Assembly (NCBI RefSeq): GCF_011392125.1
Contig: NZ_JAAJBU010000001.1
Location: forward strand, 186,001 to 250,000
Direction: 5' to 3'
DNA: 64,000 bases
Source of the DNA: Flavobacterium lotistagni
GTDB taxonomy: Bacteria; Bacteroidota; Bacteroidia; Flavobacteriales; Flavobacteriaceae
A program made the position numbers and the translations under genes. The notes under the pieces were generated by a model. The model was not told the origin of the DNA. It saw nothing but the letters and a program-made list of their open reading frames with translations, and did not search any database. Positions 45,123 through 53,657 of this stretch are shown here, in pieces (within the stretch, counting starts at the first letter, position 1; the number at the start of each line of letters is the position of its first letter).

Positions 45123-48100
45123 TTAACCCACCAAATTGATGATTTTACCTGGCACAATAATCACTTTATTCGGCGTTTTGCCATCGAGTTGCTTGATCGT
45201 GCGCTCGTCTTTCATCACGATTTCTTCAATCTGAGCAGCAGTTAAATCCAGTGGCAATTCTAAAGTAAAGCGCATTTTTCCGTTGAACGAAACCGGATAT
45301 TCCTTGCTGCTTTCCACCAAATGTTGCGCATCGAACTCGGGAAAAGCTACTGTTGAAATTGATCCTGAATGGCCCAATTGGTTCCACAATTCTTCTGCGA
45401 TGTGTGGCGCGTATGGCGAAATCAGAACCGCCAACGGTTCTAGAATCGCGCGCTCATGACAATTTTGTGCAGAAAGCTCGTTCACGCAGATCATAAACTG
45501 GCTTACTGAAGTATTGAACGAGAAATTCGAAATATCTTCATTGACCTTTTTGATGGTCTTGTGCAAAGTTTTCAAACTGTCTTTCGATGGCGCATTGTCG
45601 GTTACAATCAAACCGTTGTCGTCGAAATACAAACGCCACAGTTTTTTCAGAAACCCGAAAACGCCTGTGATTCCGGCAGTATTCCAAGGCTTGGCTTGCT
45701 CGAGCGGGCCGAGGAACATCTCGTACAAACGCAAAGTGTCGGCGCCATATTCGTTGCAGATGTCATCCGGATTAACGACATTATATTTGGATTTGGACAT
45801 TTTCTCGACTTCGCGCCCTACAATGTATTTGCTGTTTTCACCCTTCAAAAAGACTGCATTTGAATACTCTTTGTATAGATTATGTTTTGTGAATTCAGTC
45901 TCGTTCAATTCGTCAGTAAGATTAACTAAGGACACATCAACATGGATTTTATCGACCTTGACGAGTATTCCGTCCATTAAAGTTTCTAAGTACGGAAATC
46001 TCTTTACTAACGCCTTTTCCAAATTGGGAAATTTCGATATTATAGTTAGTTCTCCGCTTCCAAAATCAGCATTCTGATGCATCGCATTTGAAAGAAGCGT
46101 CTTCGAAGCAAAAATATTATTGTTATAACTATCAATAAATCCCTCAATTATTCCTTTCTCCTCATTCGTAAATTCCTTGCCAATTATTTGATTAGCTACA
46201 GATTCAATAAAGTCTGAAAAACTTAATCTATATATAAAAGCGCTCATCCCTAAAATCATCCCTTGATTGATCAGCTTTTTGAACGGTTCTTCTGTTGGCG
46301 CAAAACCTTTGTCTTTCAAAAACTTGTTCCAGAAACGCGAGTACAACAAATGCCCGGTCGCGTGCTCGCTGCCGCCGATATATAGATCGACGTTTTGCCA
46401 GTAGTCAAGCGCTTTTTTGCTCGCGAATTCTTCGGTATTGTGCGCGTCCATATAACGCATCCAGTACCAAGAGCTTCCCGCCCAACCCGGCATGGTGTTG
46501 AGCTCCAAAGGAAATACGGTTTCGTGGTCAATCAAATCGTTGGAAACAACTTGATTTGCTTTGGTATCCCAAGCCCAAACGGTGGCATTTCCCAGTGGCG
46601 GCTGGCCGTCTTCGGTCGGTAAATATTTTTCTACTTCGGGCAGAACGATGGGTAAATATTGTGCCTCAATCATCTGCGGCAATCCGTTTACATAATACAC
46701 CGGAAACGGTTCGCCCCAATAACGTTGGCGGGAAAATACGGCATCGCGCAAACGGTAGTTGGTTTTGCCTTTTCCATGGTGGATTTTTTCGAGTTCGGCA
46801 ATGACTTTTTGCGTGGCTTCTTTGTAACCTAAGCCATTCAGGAAATCAGAATTGACGAGTTCAAAACCACCTTTTTCTCCGAAGGCGGCCTCTGAAATAT
46901 CTTGATTGAATATATTCTTAATTTCAGGCATTCCGAGTTGTCCTTTGAAGAAATTCGCGAACGCATAATCGCGCTCATCACCCGCCGGTACTGCCATCAC
47001 CGCTCCTGTTCCGTAACCTGCCAGCACATAATCGCCAATCCAGACCGGAATCAATTCTTTGGTAAACGGATGTTCGGCATAAGCGCCGGTAAAGACGCCG
47101 GAAATCGTTTTGACATCGGCCATGCGTTCGCGTTCGGAGCGTTTGGCGGTTTTCTCGATATACGCTTCGACTGCCGCTTTTTGCTGGTCGGTCGTGATTT
47201 GCGAAACCAATTCGTGCTCGGGCGCGAGTGTCATGAACGTCACGCCGAAAATGGTGTCAGGCCGCGTAGTGAAAACTTCGATATGACTGTAATGCTCTTT
47301 TACTTTGAACGTCACCATTGCCCCGACCGATTTCCCGATCCAATTGCGCTGGCTTTCCTTGATGCTTTCACTCCAATCGATCGTGTCGAGGCCTTGCAGC
47401 AAGCGTTCTGCGTAAGCCGAGATGCGCATGCTCCATTGGGTCATTTTTTTGCGGATCACCGGATGGCCGCCGCGTTCTGATACGCCGTTGACAATTTCGT
47501 CGTTGGCCAGTACGGTTCCGAGCGCCGGGCACCAATTGACTTCGGTTTCGGCGAGATAAGTCAAGCGGTATTGGAGCAATATTTTTTGCTTTTCTTCGTC
47601 GGTGAAAGCGTTCCATTCTGACGGAAAAAAAACAGCTACATTGTCGTCGCAAACTGCATTGACTGTGGCATTCCCGGCTTTTTCAAAAATGGAAACCAGT
47701 GTGGAAATATCTTCGGCGCGATCGGTCTCTTTGTTGTACCAGGAGTTGAACAATTGGATGAAAATCCACTGTGTATGTTTATAGTAATCGGCGTTGGAAG
47801 TGCGCACTTCGCGGTCCCAATCGAACGAAAAACCGATTTTATCGAGTTGCTCGCGGTAACGGGCGATGTTTTCCTTGGTGGTTTTGTCCGGATGTTGCCC
47901 GGTTTGGATTGCGTATTGCTCAGCCGGCAAACCAAAGCTGTCGTAGCCTTGCGGATGCAGCACATTGAAACCCTGATGGCGTTTGAAGCGCGCATAGATA
48001 TCCGAAGCGATATAGCCCAGCGGATGCCCGACATGCAGACCGGCGCCCGAAGGATAAGGAAACATATCCAGCACGTAATATTTTGGTTTTTGTGAATCGT

Positions 48101-48176
48101 TGCTTGCGGCAAAGGTTTTTTGCTCTGCCCAGTATTGTTGCCATTTGGCTTCGATCTCGTTTGGAAAGTATTTCAT
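45123..48176 (-). CDS. leuS: Leucyl-tRNA synthetase with extra AT-rich segment
   Basis: 1017 aa class I synthetase charging tRNA(Leu). HIGH motif HVGH lies at about residues 50-53, the KMSKS loop near 790-795 (VGREVEKMSKSK), and the editing domain with TRPDTIFGVTFMTLAPEHE in between. It is about 70-90 aa longer than LeuRS of Flavobacterium relatives as I recall them. The extra length is in residues about 643-775 (roughly 45850-46250), between LINQGMILGMSAFIYR and the VGREVEK segment, in the leucine-specific domain region. This segment is much more AT-rich than the gene around it. Confidence 0.97.
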   Translation of the reverse strand: MKYFPNEIEAKWQQYWAEQKTFAASNDSQKPKYYVLDMFPYPSGAGLHVGHPLGYIASDIYARFKRHQGFNVLHPQGYDSFGLPAEQYAIQTGQHPDKTTKENIARYREQLDKIGFSFDWDREVRTSNADYYKHTQWIFIQLFNSWYNKETDRAEDISTLVSIFEKAGNATVNAVCDDNVAVFFPSEWNAFTDEEKQKILLQYRLTYLAETEVNWCPALGTVLANDEIVNGVSERGGHPVIRKKMTQWSMRISAYAERLLQGLDTIDWSESIKESQRNWIGKSVGAMVTFKVKEHYSHIEVFTTRPDTIFGVTFMTLAPEHELVSQITTDQQKAAVEAYIEKTAKRSERERMADVKTISGVFTGAYAEHPFTKELIPVWIGDYVLAGYGTGAVMAVPAGDERDYAFANFFKGQLGMPEIKNIFNQDISEAAFGEKGGFELVNSDFLNGLGYKEATQKVIAELEKIHHGKGKTNYRLRDAVFSRQRYWGEPFPVYYVNGLPQMIEAQYLPIVLPEVEKYLPTEDGQPPLGNATVWAWDTKANQVVSNDLIDHETVFPLELNTMPGWAGSSWYWMRYMDAHNTEEFASKKALDYWQNVDLYIGGSEHATGHLLYSRFWNKFLKDKGFAPTEEPFKKLINQGMILGMSAFIYRLSFSDFIESVANQIIGKEFTNEEKGIIEGFIDSYNNNIFASKTLLSNAMHQNADFGSGELTIISKFPNLEKALVKRFPYLETLMDGILVKVDKIHVDVSLVNLTDELNETEFTKHNLYKEYSNAVFLKGENSKYIVGREVEKMSKSKYNVVNPDDICNEYGADTLRLYEMFLGPLEQAKPWNTAGITGVFGFLKKLWRLYFDDNGLIVTDNAPSKDSLKTLHKTIKKVNEDISNFSFNTSVSQFMICVNELSAQNCHERAILEPLAVLISPYAPHIAEELWNQLGHSGSISTVAFPEFDAQHLVESSKEYPVSFNGKMRFTLELPLDLTAAQIEEIVMKDERTIKQLDGKTPNKVIIVPGKIINLVG

Positions 48177-48664
48177 TCGGGTTTAATATTGTTTTGTTTA
48201 AGGTCTCATGCAGTCGCTGTCGCTCGTGTCATTTTTTAGTGCCTGAGTGCCTGAGTTGCTGAAGTCGGTTCGCACGGTCGATGCCATTTTGTTTTCTCGC
48301 AAAGGCGCAGAGACGCAAAGTTTTTTTGTTATTAAAATTGGAATTCTGAACGGAAAGCCTAGCCCCGATAATTTGATATTAAGAGGAGAATGCCTGATGG
48401 ACATCCGGTTTTACCAGAAGTCCTAGCACAAGATCCTTCAATTTTGAAAACCCAACATCAAATATTCCGGAAAGGCCTAGCCCCGATAGTAATGGAAATC
48501 CTTTTGCGGCGGGGTTCGCCGTGAAAGATTGCGATGAATAGCGGGAATAGCTTCTAAAAATCCGAACGCAAATTTACGTTTATTGACCGAACGGCAAAAC
48601 TTTGGCTGGCAGAAACTGTGATTAACCAATTTCTTTTTTATTTTTACGCCAAATTACAACCGCT
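48177..48664. repeat. Repeat-rich intergenic region upstream of ftsX and leuS
   Basis: This 488-base gap has no supported gene. It contains an array of CTGAGTGC-like units (48229-48262), the block TCTCGCAAAGGCGCAGAGAC then GCAAAG (48294-48320; a shorter cousin, CTCGCAAAGACGCC, is at 42963), the isolated head TAGCCCCGAT of a Flavo-1-like element at 48360, and a full copy at 48478-48545. An ATG-led frame (48390-48524) runs into that copy and looks accidental. Confidence 0.6.
48478..48545 (+). ncRNA. Flavo-1-like repeat element, copy F
   Basis: TAGCCCCGATAGTAATGGAA then ATCCTTTTGCGGC, loop, GTGAAAGATTGCGATGAATA then GCGGG. The head and tail are a variant (GATAGTAATGGAAATCC) of the other copies (GATAGCAGCGGCATCC), and from memory this variant is common in Flavobacterium. 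Confidence 0.65.
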
Positions 48665-49540
48665 ATGAGTTCTTCTTTTGAAAAATTTCAAAAACGCCGC
48701 TTGCTTTCTTCTTATTTTTCGGTGGTTTTGAGTATGTTTCTCGTACTTTTCCTGTTGGGCATTTTGGGTTTTTTCGTGATCAATTCGAAAAGGCTTTCGG
48801 ATGATTTCAAGGAAGAAATCGTGATGACCGTATTTTTCAAAGCCGAAGCCACAGACAGCGTAACGACCGCTTTTGCGCAAGAACTCAAGGCCGCGCGTTT
48901 CGTGAAATCGAGCGAATTTGTGACCAAAGAACAAGCGGCCAAGCAACACACTGAAGTGATTGGCGAGGATTTTATGACTTTTTTGGGCGCGAATCCGCTG
49001 CTGAACTCATTCGATATTCATTTGAAAGCCGATTATATCGATACAGAAAATATCAGAAAAATTGAGAGCAGTTTCCGCACCAACGAAATGGTCGCCGACG
49101 TGGTTTATGACAAACAATTGGTGAGTTTGGTGAACGACAACATCAAGAATATCAGTATGTGGATGCTCATTATCAGCGGTATTCTGGCGCTCATTGCGAT
49201 GCTGCTGATCAACAGTTCGATGCGTTTGTCTATTTATTCGCACCGCTTCATCATCAAGACGATGCAAATGGTGGGCGCGACCAAATCGTTCATCAGAAAA
49301 CCATTCATCTGGCAAAGTATCAAGTTAGGTTTTATTGCAGCGGTTTTGGCGGTTTTGGCCTTGATTGGAACTTTGTTCTACGTGAATACGAATTTCCCCG
49401 GATTGCACATTATGGAAGACCAATTGCTCATCGGCGCGGTACTTTTGGGCGTTTTGTTGTTGGGCATTTTGCTGTCGTGGATTAGTACATTCTTCGCGAC
49501 ACAGCGCTTTTTGAATTTGAGAACCGACGATTTATACTAA
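48665..49540 (+). CDS. ftsX: Cell division permease-like protein FtsX
   Basis: 291 aa. An N-terminal membrane helix (VVLSMFLVLFLLGILGFFV) is followed by the periplasmic domain (about residues 50-165) and three more helices in the C-terminal half (MLIISGILALIAMLLI, LGFIAAVLAVLALIG, LLIGAVLLGVLLLGILLSW). FtsX works with the ATPase FtsE to control peptidoglycan hydrolases at division. ftsE is not adjacent. It is the first gene of a wall-related run with DUF3098, uppP and truB. Confidence 0.94.
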   Translation: MSSSFEKFQKRRLLSSYFSVVLSMFLVLFLLGILGFFVINSKRLSDDFKEEIVMTVFFKAEATDSVTTAFAQELKAARFVKSSEFVTKEQAAKQHTEVIGEDFMTFLGANPLLNSFDIHLKADYIDTENIRKIESSFRTNEMVADVVYDKQLVSLVNDNIKNISMWMLIISGILALIAMLLINSSMRLSIYSHRFIIKTMQMVGATKSFIRKPFIWQSIKLGFIAAVLAVLALIGTLFYVNTNFPGLHIMEDQLLIGAVLLGVLLLGILLSWISTFFATQRFLNLRTDDLY

Positions 49541-49553
49541 AAGGATTCTAGTT

Positions 49554-49802
49554 ATGAAAGAGAAAGAAACACAAAAACAGGAATTCCTTTTCGATAAAGG
49601 CAATTATACTATTTTACTCATTGGCATTGCCGTGATTATTTTGGGTTTTATCTTAATGTCGGGCGGCGGCAGCGACGATCCGAACGTGTTCAATGAAAGT
49701 GTTTTCGATTTCAGACGGATTCGTTTGGCGCCAACTACGGTTTTGATCGGCTTCGGCATTACCATTTATTCGATTCTAAAAAGCCCGAAGAAAAGCCAAT
49801 AG
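49554..49802 (+). CDS. DUF3098 family small membrane protein
   Basis: 82 aa with two membrane helices (TILLIGIAVIILGFILMSGG and TVLIGFGITIYSIL) and between them DPNVFNESVFDFRRIRLAP, which is the family signature. The family is limited to Bacteroidota and often found between ftsX and uppP, as here. Function unknown; the location suggests a wall or division role. Confidence 0.88.
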   Translation: MKEKETQKQEFLFDKGNYTILLIGIAVIILGFILMSGGGSDDPNVFNESVFDFRRIRLAPTTVLIGFGITIYSILKSPKKSQ

Positions 49803-49918
49803 TTTTTTGGATTGTAAGACGGTAAGACTATCGGACTATAAGATAAAATCTTAAAATCCTAAAATTCTACAGTCCTAAAATCCTACAATCACATAGTTCT
49901 CACCATCTAAAACCCCCA
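49803..49918. repeat. Degenerate GTAAGA/TTAAAATCC repeats before uppP
   Basis: GGATTGTAAGACGGTAAGAC, then ATCTTAAAATCCTAAAATTC, and further TCCTAAAATCCTACAATC. Same type as at 691-765 and 52917-52995. Confidence 0.55.
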
Positions 49919-50704
49919 ATGAATACACTCCAAGCACTCGTTCTGGCCATTATTGAAGGCATTACCGAATTTTTACCGATTTCCTCTACCGGCCACATGA
50001 TTATCGCGAGTTCGTTTTTTGGAATCGAGCACGATGAATTCACCAAACTTTTTACAATCGTGATCCAGCTCGGCGCGATTTTGTCGGTCGTCGTATTGTA
50101 CTTCAAACGATTCTTTCAGACGTTGGAATTTTACTTCAAGCTGTTCGTTGCGTTCCTTCCGGCGGTGGTTTTTGGTTTGTTATTTAGTAAAAAAATCGAT
50201 GCTTTACTGGAAAATCCTGTAACCGTGGCCGTTTCGTTATTGCTCGGCGGGATTTTACTTTTGAAAGTAGATGATTGGTTCGGCAATTCCAAGAATACGG
50301 AAATCACTTACGCCAAAGGTTTGAAGATTGGTTTGTTTCAATGTTTGGCGATGATTCCCGGCGTGTCGAGAAGCGGTGCGAGTATCGTGGGCGGTATGTC
50401 GCAAAAACTATCGCGTACGGCAGCGGCGGAATTCTCTTTCTTTTTAGCGGTTCCGACGATGTTGGGCGCTACGGTCAAAAAATGCTACGATTATTATAAA
50501 GAAGGTTTGGTGCTTACAGACGACCAAGTGAATTTACTCATCATTGGAAACATCGTAGCTTTTATCGTTGCGCTGTTGGCCATTAAAGGTTTTATCGGCT
50601 ATTTGAGCAAGAACGGCTTTCAAGTATTTGGCTATTACCGGATTATTGTCGGGGTAGTGTTGTTGCTGATTCATTTTTTTATTCACCCGCTTAGTGTAAT
50701 CTGA
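49919..50704 (+). CDS. uppP: Undecaprenyl-diphosphate phosphatase UppP
   Basis: 261 aa (BacA type), about eight membrane helices. Signature [15 protein letters not shown] at the N-terminus, and the [10 protein letters not shown] loop in the middle. It returns undecaprenyl diphosphate to the monophosphate used by MraY. The truB start codon overlaps the stop by one base (TGATG), so the two are coupled. Confidence 0.97.
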   Translation: MNTLQALVLAIIEGITEFLPISSTGHMIIASSFFGIEHDEFTKLFTIVIQLGAILSVVVLYFKRFFQTLEFYFKLFVAFLPAVVFGLLFSKKIDALLENPVTVAVSLLLGGILLLKVDDWFGNSKNTEITYAKGLKIGLFQCLAMIPGVSRSGASIVGGMSQKLSRTAAAEFSFFLAVPTMLGATVKKCYDYYKEGLVLTDDQVNLLIIGNIVAFIVALLAIKGFIGYLSKNGFQVFGYYRIIVGVVLLLIHFFIHPLSVI

Positions 50705-51402
50705 TGACGGCCGAAGATTTTCAAAACGGGCAAGTATTGCTCATCGACAAACCTTTGCATTGGACTTCTTTTCAAGCGGTCAACAAAATGAAATGGGTTT
50801 TGAAGAGCAGGCTTGGGTTGAAGAAAATCAAAATCGGACACGCGGGAACACTCGACCCTTTAGCCACCGGATTACTGCTGGTTTGCACCGGAAAATTCAC
50901 CAAAAAAATACCGGAACTCCAAGGCCAAATCAAAGAATACACCGGCACTTTTTTTATCGGAGCCACCACACCATCGTATGATTTGGAAACTGAAATTGAC
51001 CAAAGATTTCCTACTTCGCATCTTACGGAAGAATTGATCCACCAAACTTTGAATCATTTCCTTGGTGAAATTGACCAGAAACCACCTATTTTTTCTGCCA
51101 TAAAAAAAGAAGGCGTGCGCTTATACGAACATGCGCGTGCGGGTGAAACGGTTGAAATCGCTTCGAGAAAAACTACCATCCACGAATTTGAAATCACACG
51201 CATCGCTTTGCCGGAAGTGGATTTCCGCGTGGTTTGCAGCAAAGGCACTTACATTCGCTCGCTGGCTTTTGATTTCGGGAAAGCATTGCAGTCTGGCGCG
51301 CATTTGACAGTTTTGCGCCGTACCAAGATTGGCGATTACGATGTTCGAGATGCCCAAGCAATCACGGCGTTTGAAGATTCAATTGTTCGCAGTGCAACAT
51401 AA
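50704..51402 (+). CDS. truB: tRNA pseudouridine-55 synthase TruB
   Basis: Makes pseudouridine 55 in the T loop of tRNAs. LLIDKPLHWTSFQAVNKMK and GHAGTLDPLATGLL, with the catalytic Asp in GTLD, then CSKGTYIRSLA. 232 aa is short but complete, without a PUA domain. Its last 41 bases overlap the convergent thioredoxin-like gene. Confidence 0.96.
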   Translation: MTAEDFQNGQVLLIDKPLHWTSFQAVNKMKWVLKSRLGLKKIKIGHAGTLDPLATGLLLVCTGKFTKKIPELQGQIKEYTGTFFIGATTPSYDLETEIDQRFPTSHLTEELIHQTLNHFLGEIDQKPPIFSAIKKEGVRLYEHARAGETVEIASRKTTIHEFEITRIALPEVDFRVVCSKGTYIRSLAFDFGKALQSGAHLTVLRRTKIGDYDVRDAQAITAFEDSIVRSAT

Positions 51403-51985
51403 GATCGACGAGTTCTCTTTGAGTGCTCAAACCTTGATCGTGCAAATACCATAGTTGCAATTCTTTTTTGGCAGTTTCATCAATTACTCCGTATTGTTGT
51501 TTGTAGCTTTTGATTAAATCTGCAGCGCCTTTGGGTCGAGCGCCCCAGCTTCCGAGCACTTTCTCGGTGGCGGTGTCCAGCACAATCAGTTTGGGAATGG
51601 CCCTGCTGCCGTTGGTCAAGAACTGATTCATCAAGTTTTCATTCTCGTCGCGGAAAGCAATCTTTAAATGAAGGTTCGGGCTGAATTCGGCCATTTTGTT
51701 CATAATGGGCAATAGCTGCGCGGCATCGCCACACCAACCTTCGGAGAGCACTAGCCAAATGTATTGCTTCTTCAAATTCAGCAACTTCTGAATGTACTCT
51801 GGCGCAATCACCATTTTTTTGTCTAAACGGTTCATTCGGGCTTGGTTCAAGTTCGTGTAGGCGAGCAAATCTTCACTTTGGATGTTGCCTGAAACCTTGC
51901 CCTGATCAAACAATTCAGAAACGATAGCGCGGTATTTAGAATAGGAATGACTGTTGACCAAACCTTGTGCGACAGCAATTTTCAT
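51362..51985 (-). CDS. Thioredoxin-like protein with a single active-site Cys
   Basis: 207 aa from the ATG at 51985 (MKIAVAQGLVNSHSYSK). The C-terminal half has a thioredoxin fold: WLVLSEGWCGDAAQLLPIMN, LKIAFRDENENLMNQFLTNG, and cis-Pro AIPKLIVLD. The active site is WCGDA, lacking the second Cys of CxxC. It may work by a monothiol route or have a different role. The frame from 52027 extends upstream but the first good start is 51985. Confidence 0.82.
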   Translation of the reverse strand: MKIAVAQGLVNSHSYSKYRAIVSELFDQGKVSGNIQSEDLLAYTNLNQARMNRLDKKMVIAPEYIQKLLNLKKQYIWLVLSEGWCGDAAQLLPIMNKMAEFSPNLHLKIAFRDENENLMNQFLTNGSRAIPKLIVLDTATEKVLGSWGARPKGAADLIKSYKQQYGVIDETAKKELQLWYLHDQGLSTQRELVDLMLHCEQLNLQTP

Positions 51986-52122
51986 GAGCTTGAAATTAAA
52001 GCGTAAAGTTAGCGATATTAACGTCATTTAGGGCTGATTTATATCATCAGAATCACGTTAAAAATGTCTTTAATTCGGGCCATCTTTTTTTGAACGGATA
52101 TTTCACGGAAAAAGAATATGAC

Positions 52123-52130
52123 TATATTTG
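52123..52130 (+). promoter_or_regulatory. -7 box TATATTTG of pyrH
   Basis: Full match to TAnnTTTG, 75 bases before the ATG at 52206, leaving a leader of about 70 nt. Confidence 0.55.
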
Positions 52131-52205
52131 CACCACTTAACCACAACACAGATGACTCGAGCGCAGCGACAGCATTTGACCCTTGAAAAACAGTAAATGC
52201 GACAA

Positions 52206-52913
52206 ATGAAATACAAAAGAATCCTCCTGAAATTAAGCGGCGAAGCACTCATGGGCGACCGTCAGTACGGAATTGACCCGGCGCGTTTGGCCGAATACGC
52301 AGACGAAATCAAGCAAATTCACGACCAAGGTGTAGAAATCGCAATTGTAATCGGAGGCGGAAATATTTTCAGAGGAGTAGCCGGCGCCAGCAACGGTATG
52401 GATCGGGTTCAAGGCGATTATATGGGGATGTTGGCCACGGTAATTAACGGAATGGCGCTCCAAGGAGCACTCGAAGACAAAGGCATGTTGACCCGTTTGC
52501 AAACGGCTTTAAAAATTGAAGCGATTGCTGAACCTTATATCAAAAGACGCGCAGTAAGACACTTGGAAAAAGGCCGTATCGTGATATTCGGAGCCGGAAC
52601 CGGAAACCCGTATTTTACTACAGATACAGCGGCGGTTTTGCGCGGAATTGAAATACATGCCGATGTGATTCTAAAAGGTACAAGAGTAGATGGCGTTTAC
52701 ACTTCAGATCCGGAGAAAGATCCAACGGCCACCAAATTCGATTACATTTCTTTTGAAGATGTAATTAAAAAAGGCCTCAATGTAATGGACACTACCGCTT
52801 TTACTTTAAGTCAGGAAAACAAACTGCCGATTTTAGTTTTCGATATGAACCAACGCGGCAATTTGCTTAAAATCTGCAACGGAGAAAACATCGGAACTGT
52901 AGTGAATGTATAA
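52206..52913 (+). CDS. pyrH: Uridylate kinase PyrH
   Basis: 235 aa amino acid kinase-fold enzyme making UDP from [19 protein letters not shown] at the start, [23 protein letters not shown] and [20 protein letters not shown] are family hallmarks. Start 52206 is preferred over the ATG nine bases upstream. The frr gene follows after 83 bases of short repeats. Confidence 0.97.
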   Translation: MKYKRILLKLSGEALMGDRQYGIDPARLAEYADEIKQIHDQGVEIAIVIGGGNIFRGVAGASNGMDRVQGDYMGMLATVINGMALQGALEDKGMLTRLQTALKIEAIAEPYIKRRAVRHLEKGRIVIFGAGTGNPYFTTDTAAVLRGIEIHADVILKGTRVDGVYTSDPEKDPTATKFDYISFEDVIKKGLNVMDTTAFTLSQENKLPILVFDMNQRGNLLKICNGENIGTVVNV

Positions 52914-52916
52914 TAA

Positions 52917-52995
52917 AATGGATTGTAAGACTGTAAGATCACATGACTGTAAGACGTCTTGAAATCTTAAAATCCTAAAATCTTAAAATCATAAA
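52917..52995. repeat. Degenerate GTAAGA/TTAAAATCC repeats between pyrH and frr
   Basis: GGATTGTAAGACTGTAAGAT, CATGACTGTAAGACG, then ATCTTAAAATCCTAAAATC and TTAAAATCAT. Same family as at 691-765 and 49807-49890. Confidence 0.6.
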
Positions 52996-52996
52996 A

Positions 52997-53560
52997 ATGA
53001 CTGAAGAAATTGAATTTATCCTAGACAGCACCAAAGAATCCATGAACGGTTCGATTGCGCATTTGGAAAAATCATTCCTGAACATCCGCGCCGGAAAAGC
53101 TTCTCCTGCCATGTTGGGCAGCGTATTTGTAGATTATTACGGATCGCAAACCCCACTGTCGCAAGTCTCGAATATCAACGTTCCCGATGCCAGAACCCTG
53201 ACGATACAACCCTATGAGAAAAGCATGTTGCAACCCATTGAAAAGGCCATCATGGTCGCCAATTTAGGTTTCAACCCGATGAACAACGGCGATGTAATTA
53301 TTATTACAGTTCCGCCACTAACCGAAGAACGCCGCCGCGATTTGACCAAACAAGCCAAAGCGGAAGCCGAAGATGCAAAAATCAGTATTCGCAATGCTAG
53401 AAAAGATGCCAATACGGATATCAAAAAGTTAGAAAAAGAAGGCACTTCAGAAGATATTTGCAAAAGCGCCGAAGACGAAATTCAGAACCTGACCAACGCT
53501 TTCATTAAAAAAATCGACGAGCACCTGGCCATTAAAGAAGCCGAGATTATGAAAGTTTAA
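52997..53560 (+). CDS. frr: Ribosome recycling factor
   Basis: 187 aa. LEKSFLNIRAGKASPAML, TPLSQVSNINVPDARTLTI and PPLTEERRRDLTKQAK are the RRF signatures. With EF-G it splits post-termination ribosomes. It follows pyrH, its usual neighbour in bacteria, and precedes a terminator. Confidence 0.98.
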   Translation: MTEEIEFILDSTKESMNGSIAHLEKSFLNIRAGKASPAMLGSVFVDYYGSQTPLSQVSNINVPDARTLTIQPYEKSMLQPIEKAIMVANLGFNPMNNGDVIIITVPPLTEERRRDLTKQAKAEAEDAKISIRNARKDANTDIKKLEKEGTSEDICKSAEDEIQNLTNAFIKKIDEHLAIKEAEIMKV

Positions 53561-53583
53561 GTTCTTTCGAAATCATATTCAAG

Positions 53584-53617
53584 AATCCGTCACGTTAAAT
53601 AACAGGGCGGATTTTTT
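53584..53617 (+). terminator. Terminator after frr
   Basis: AATCCG at 53584-53589 pairs with CGGATT at 53608-53613 and is followed by TTTT. Confidence 0.7.
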
Positions 53618-53657
53618 ATTTGCCTATCTTTAACCCGTTTCATCCGTTCAATCTTAC

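Noticed and set aside
46902..47480. 192-aa plus-strand frame opposite leuS
   Set aside because: Antisense shadow of the LeuRS editing domain.
48390..48524. 44-codon ATG-led frame (MPDGHPVLPEVLAQDPS...)
   Set aside because: It ends inside a Flavo-1-like element, lacks a promoter or family match, and looks accidental. A decayed gene fragment cannot be excluded.
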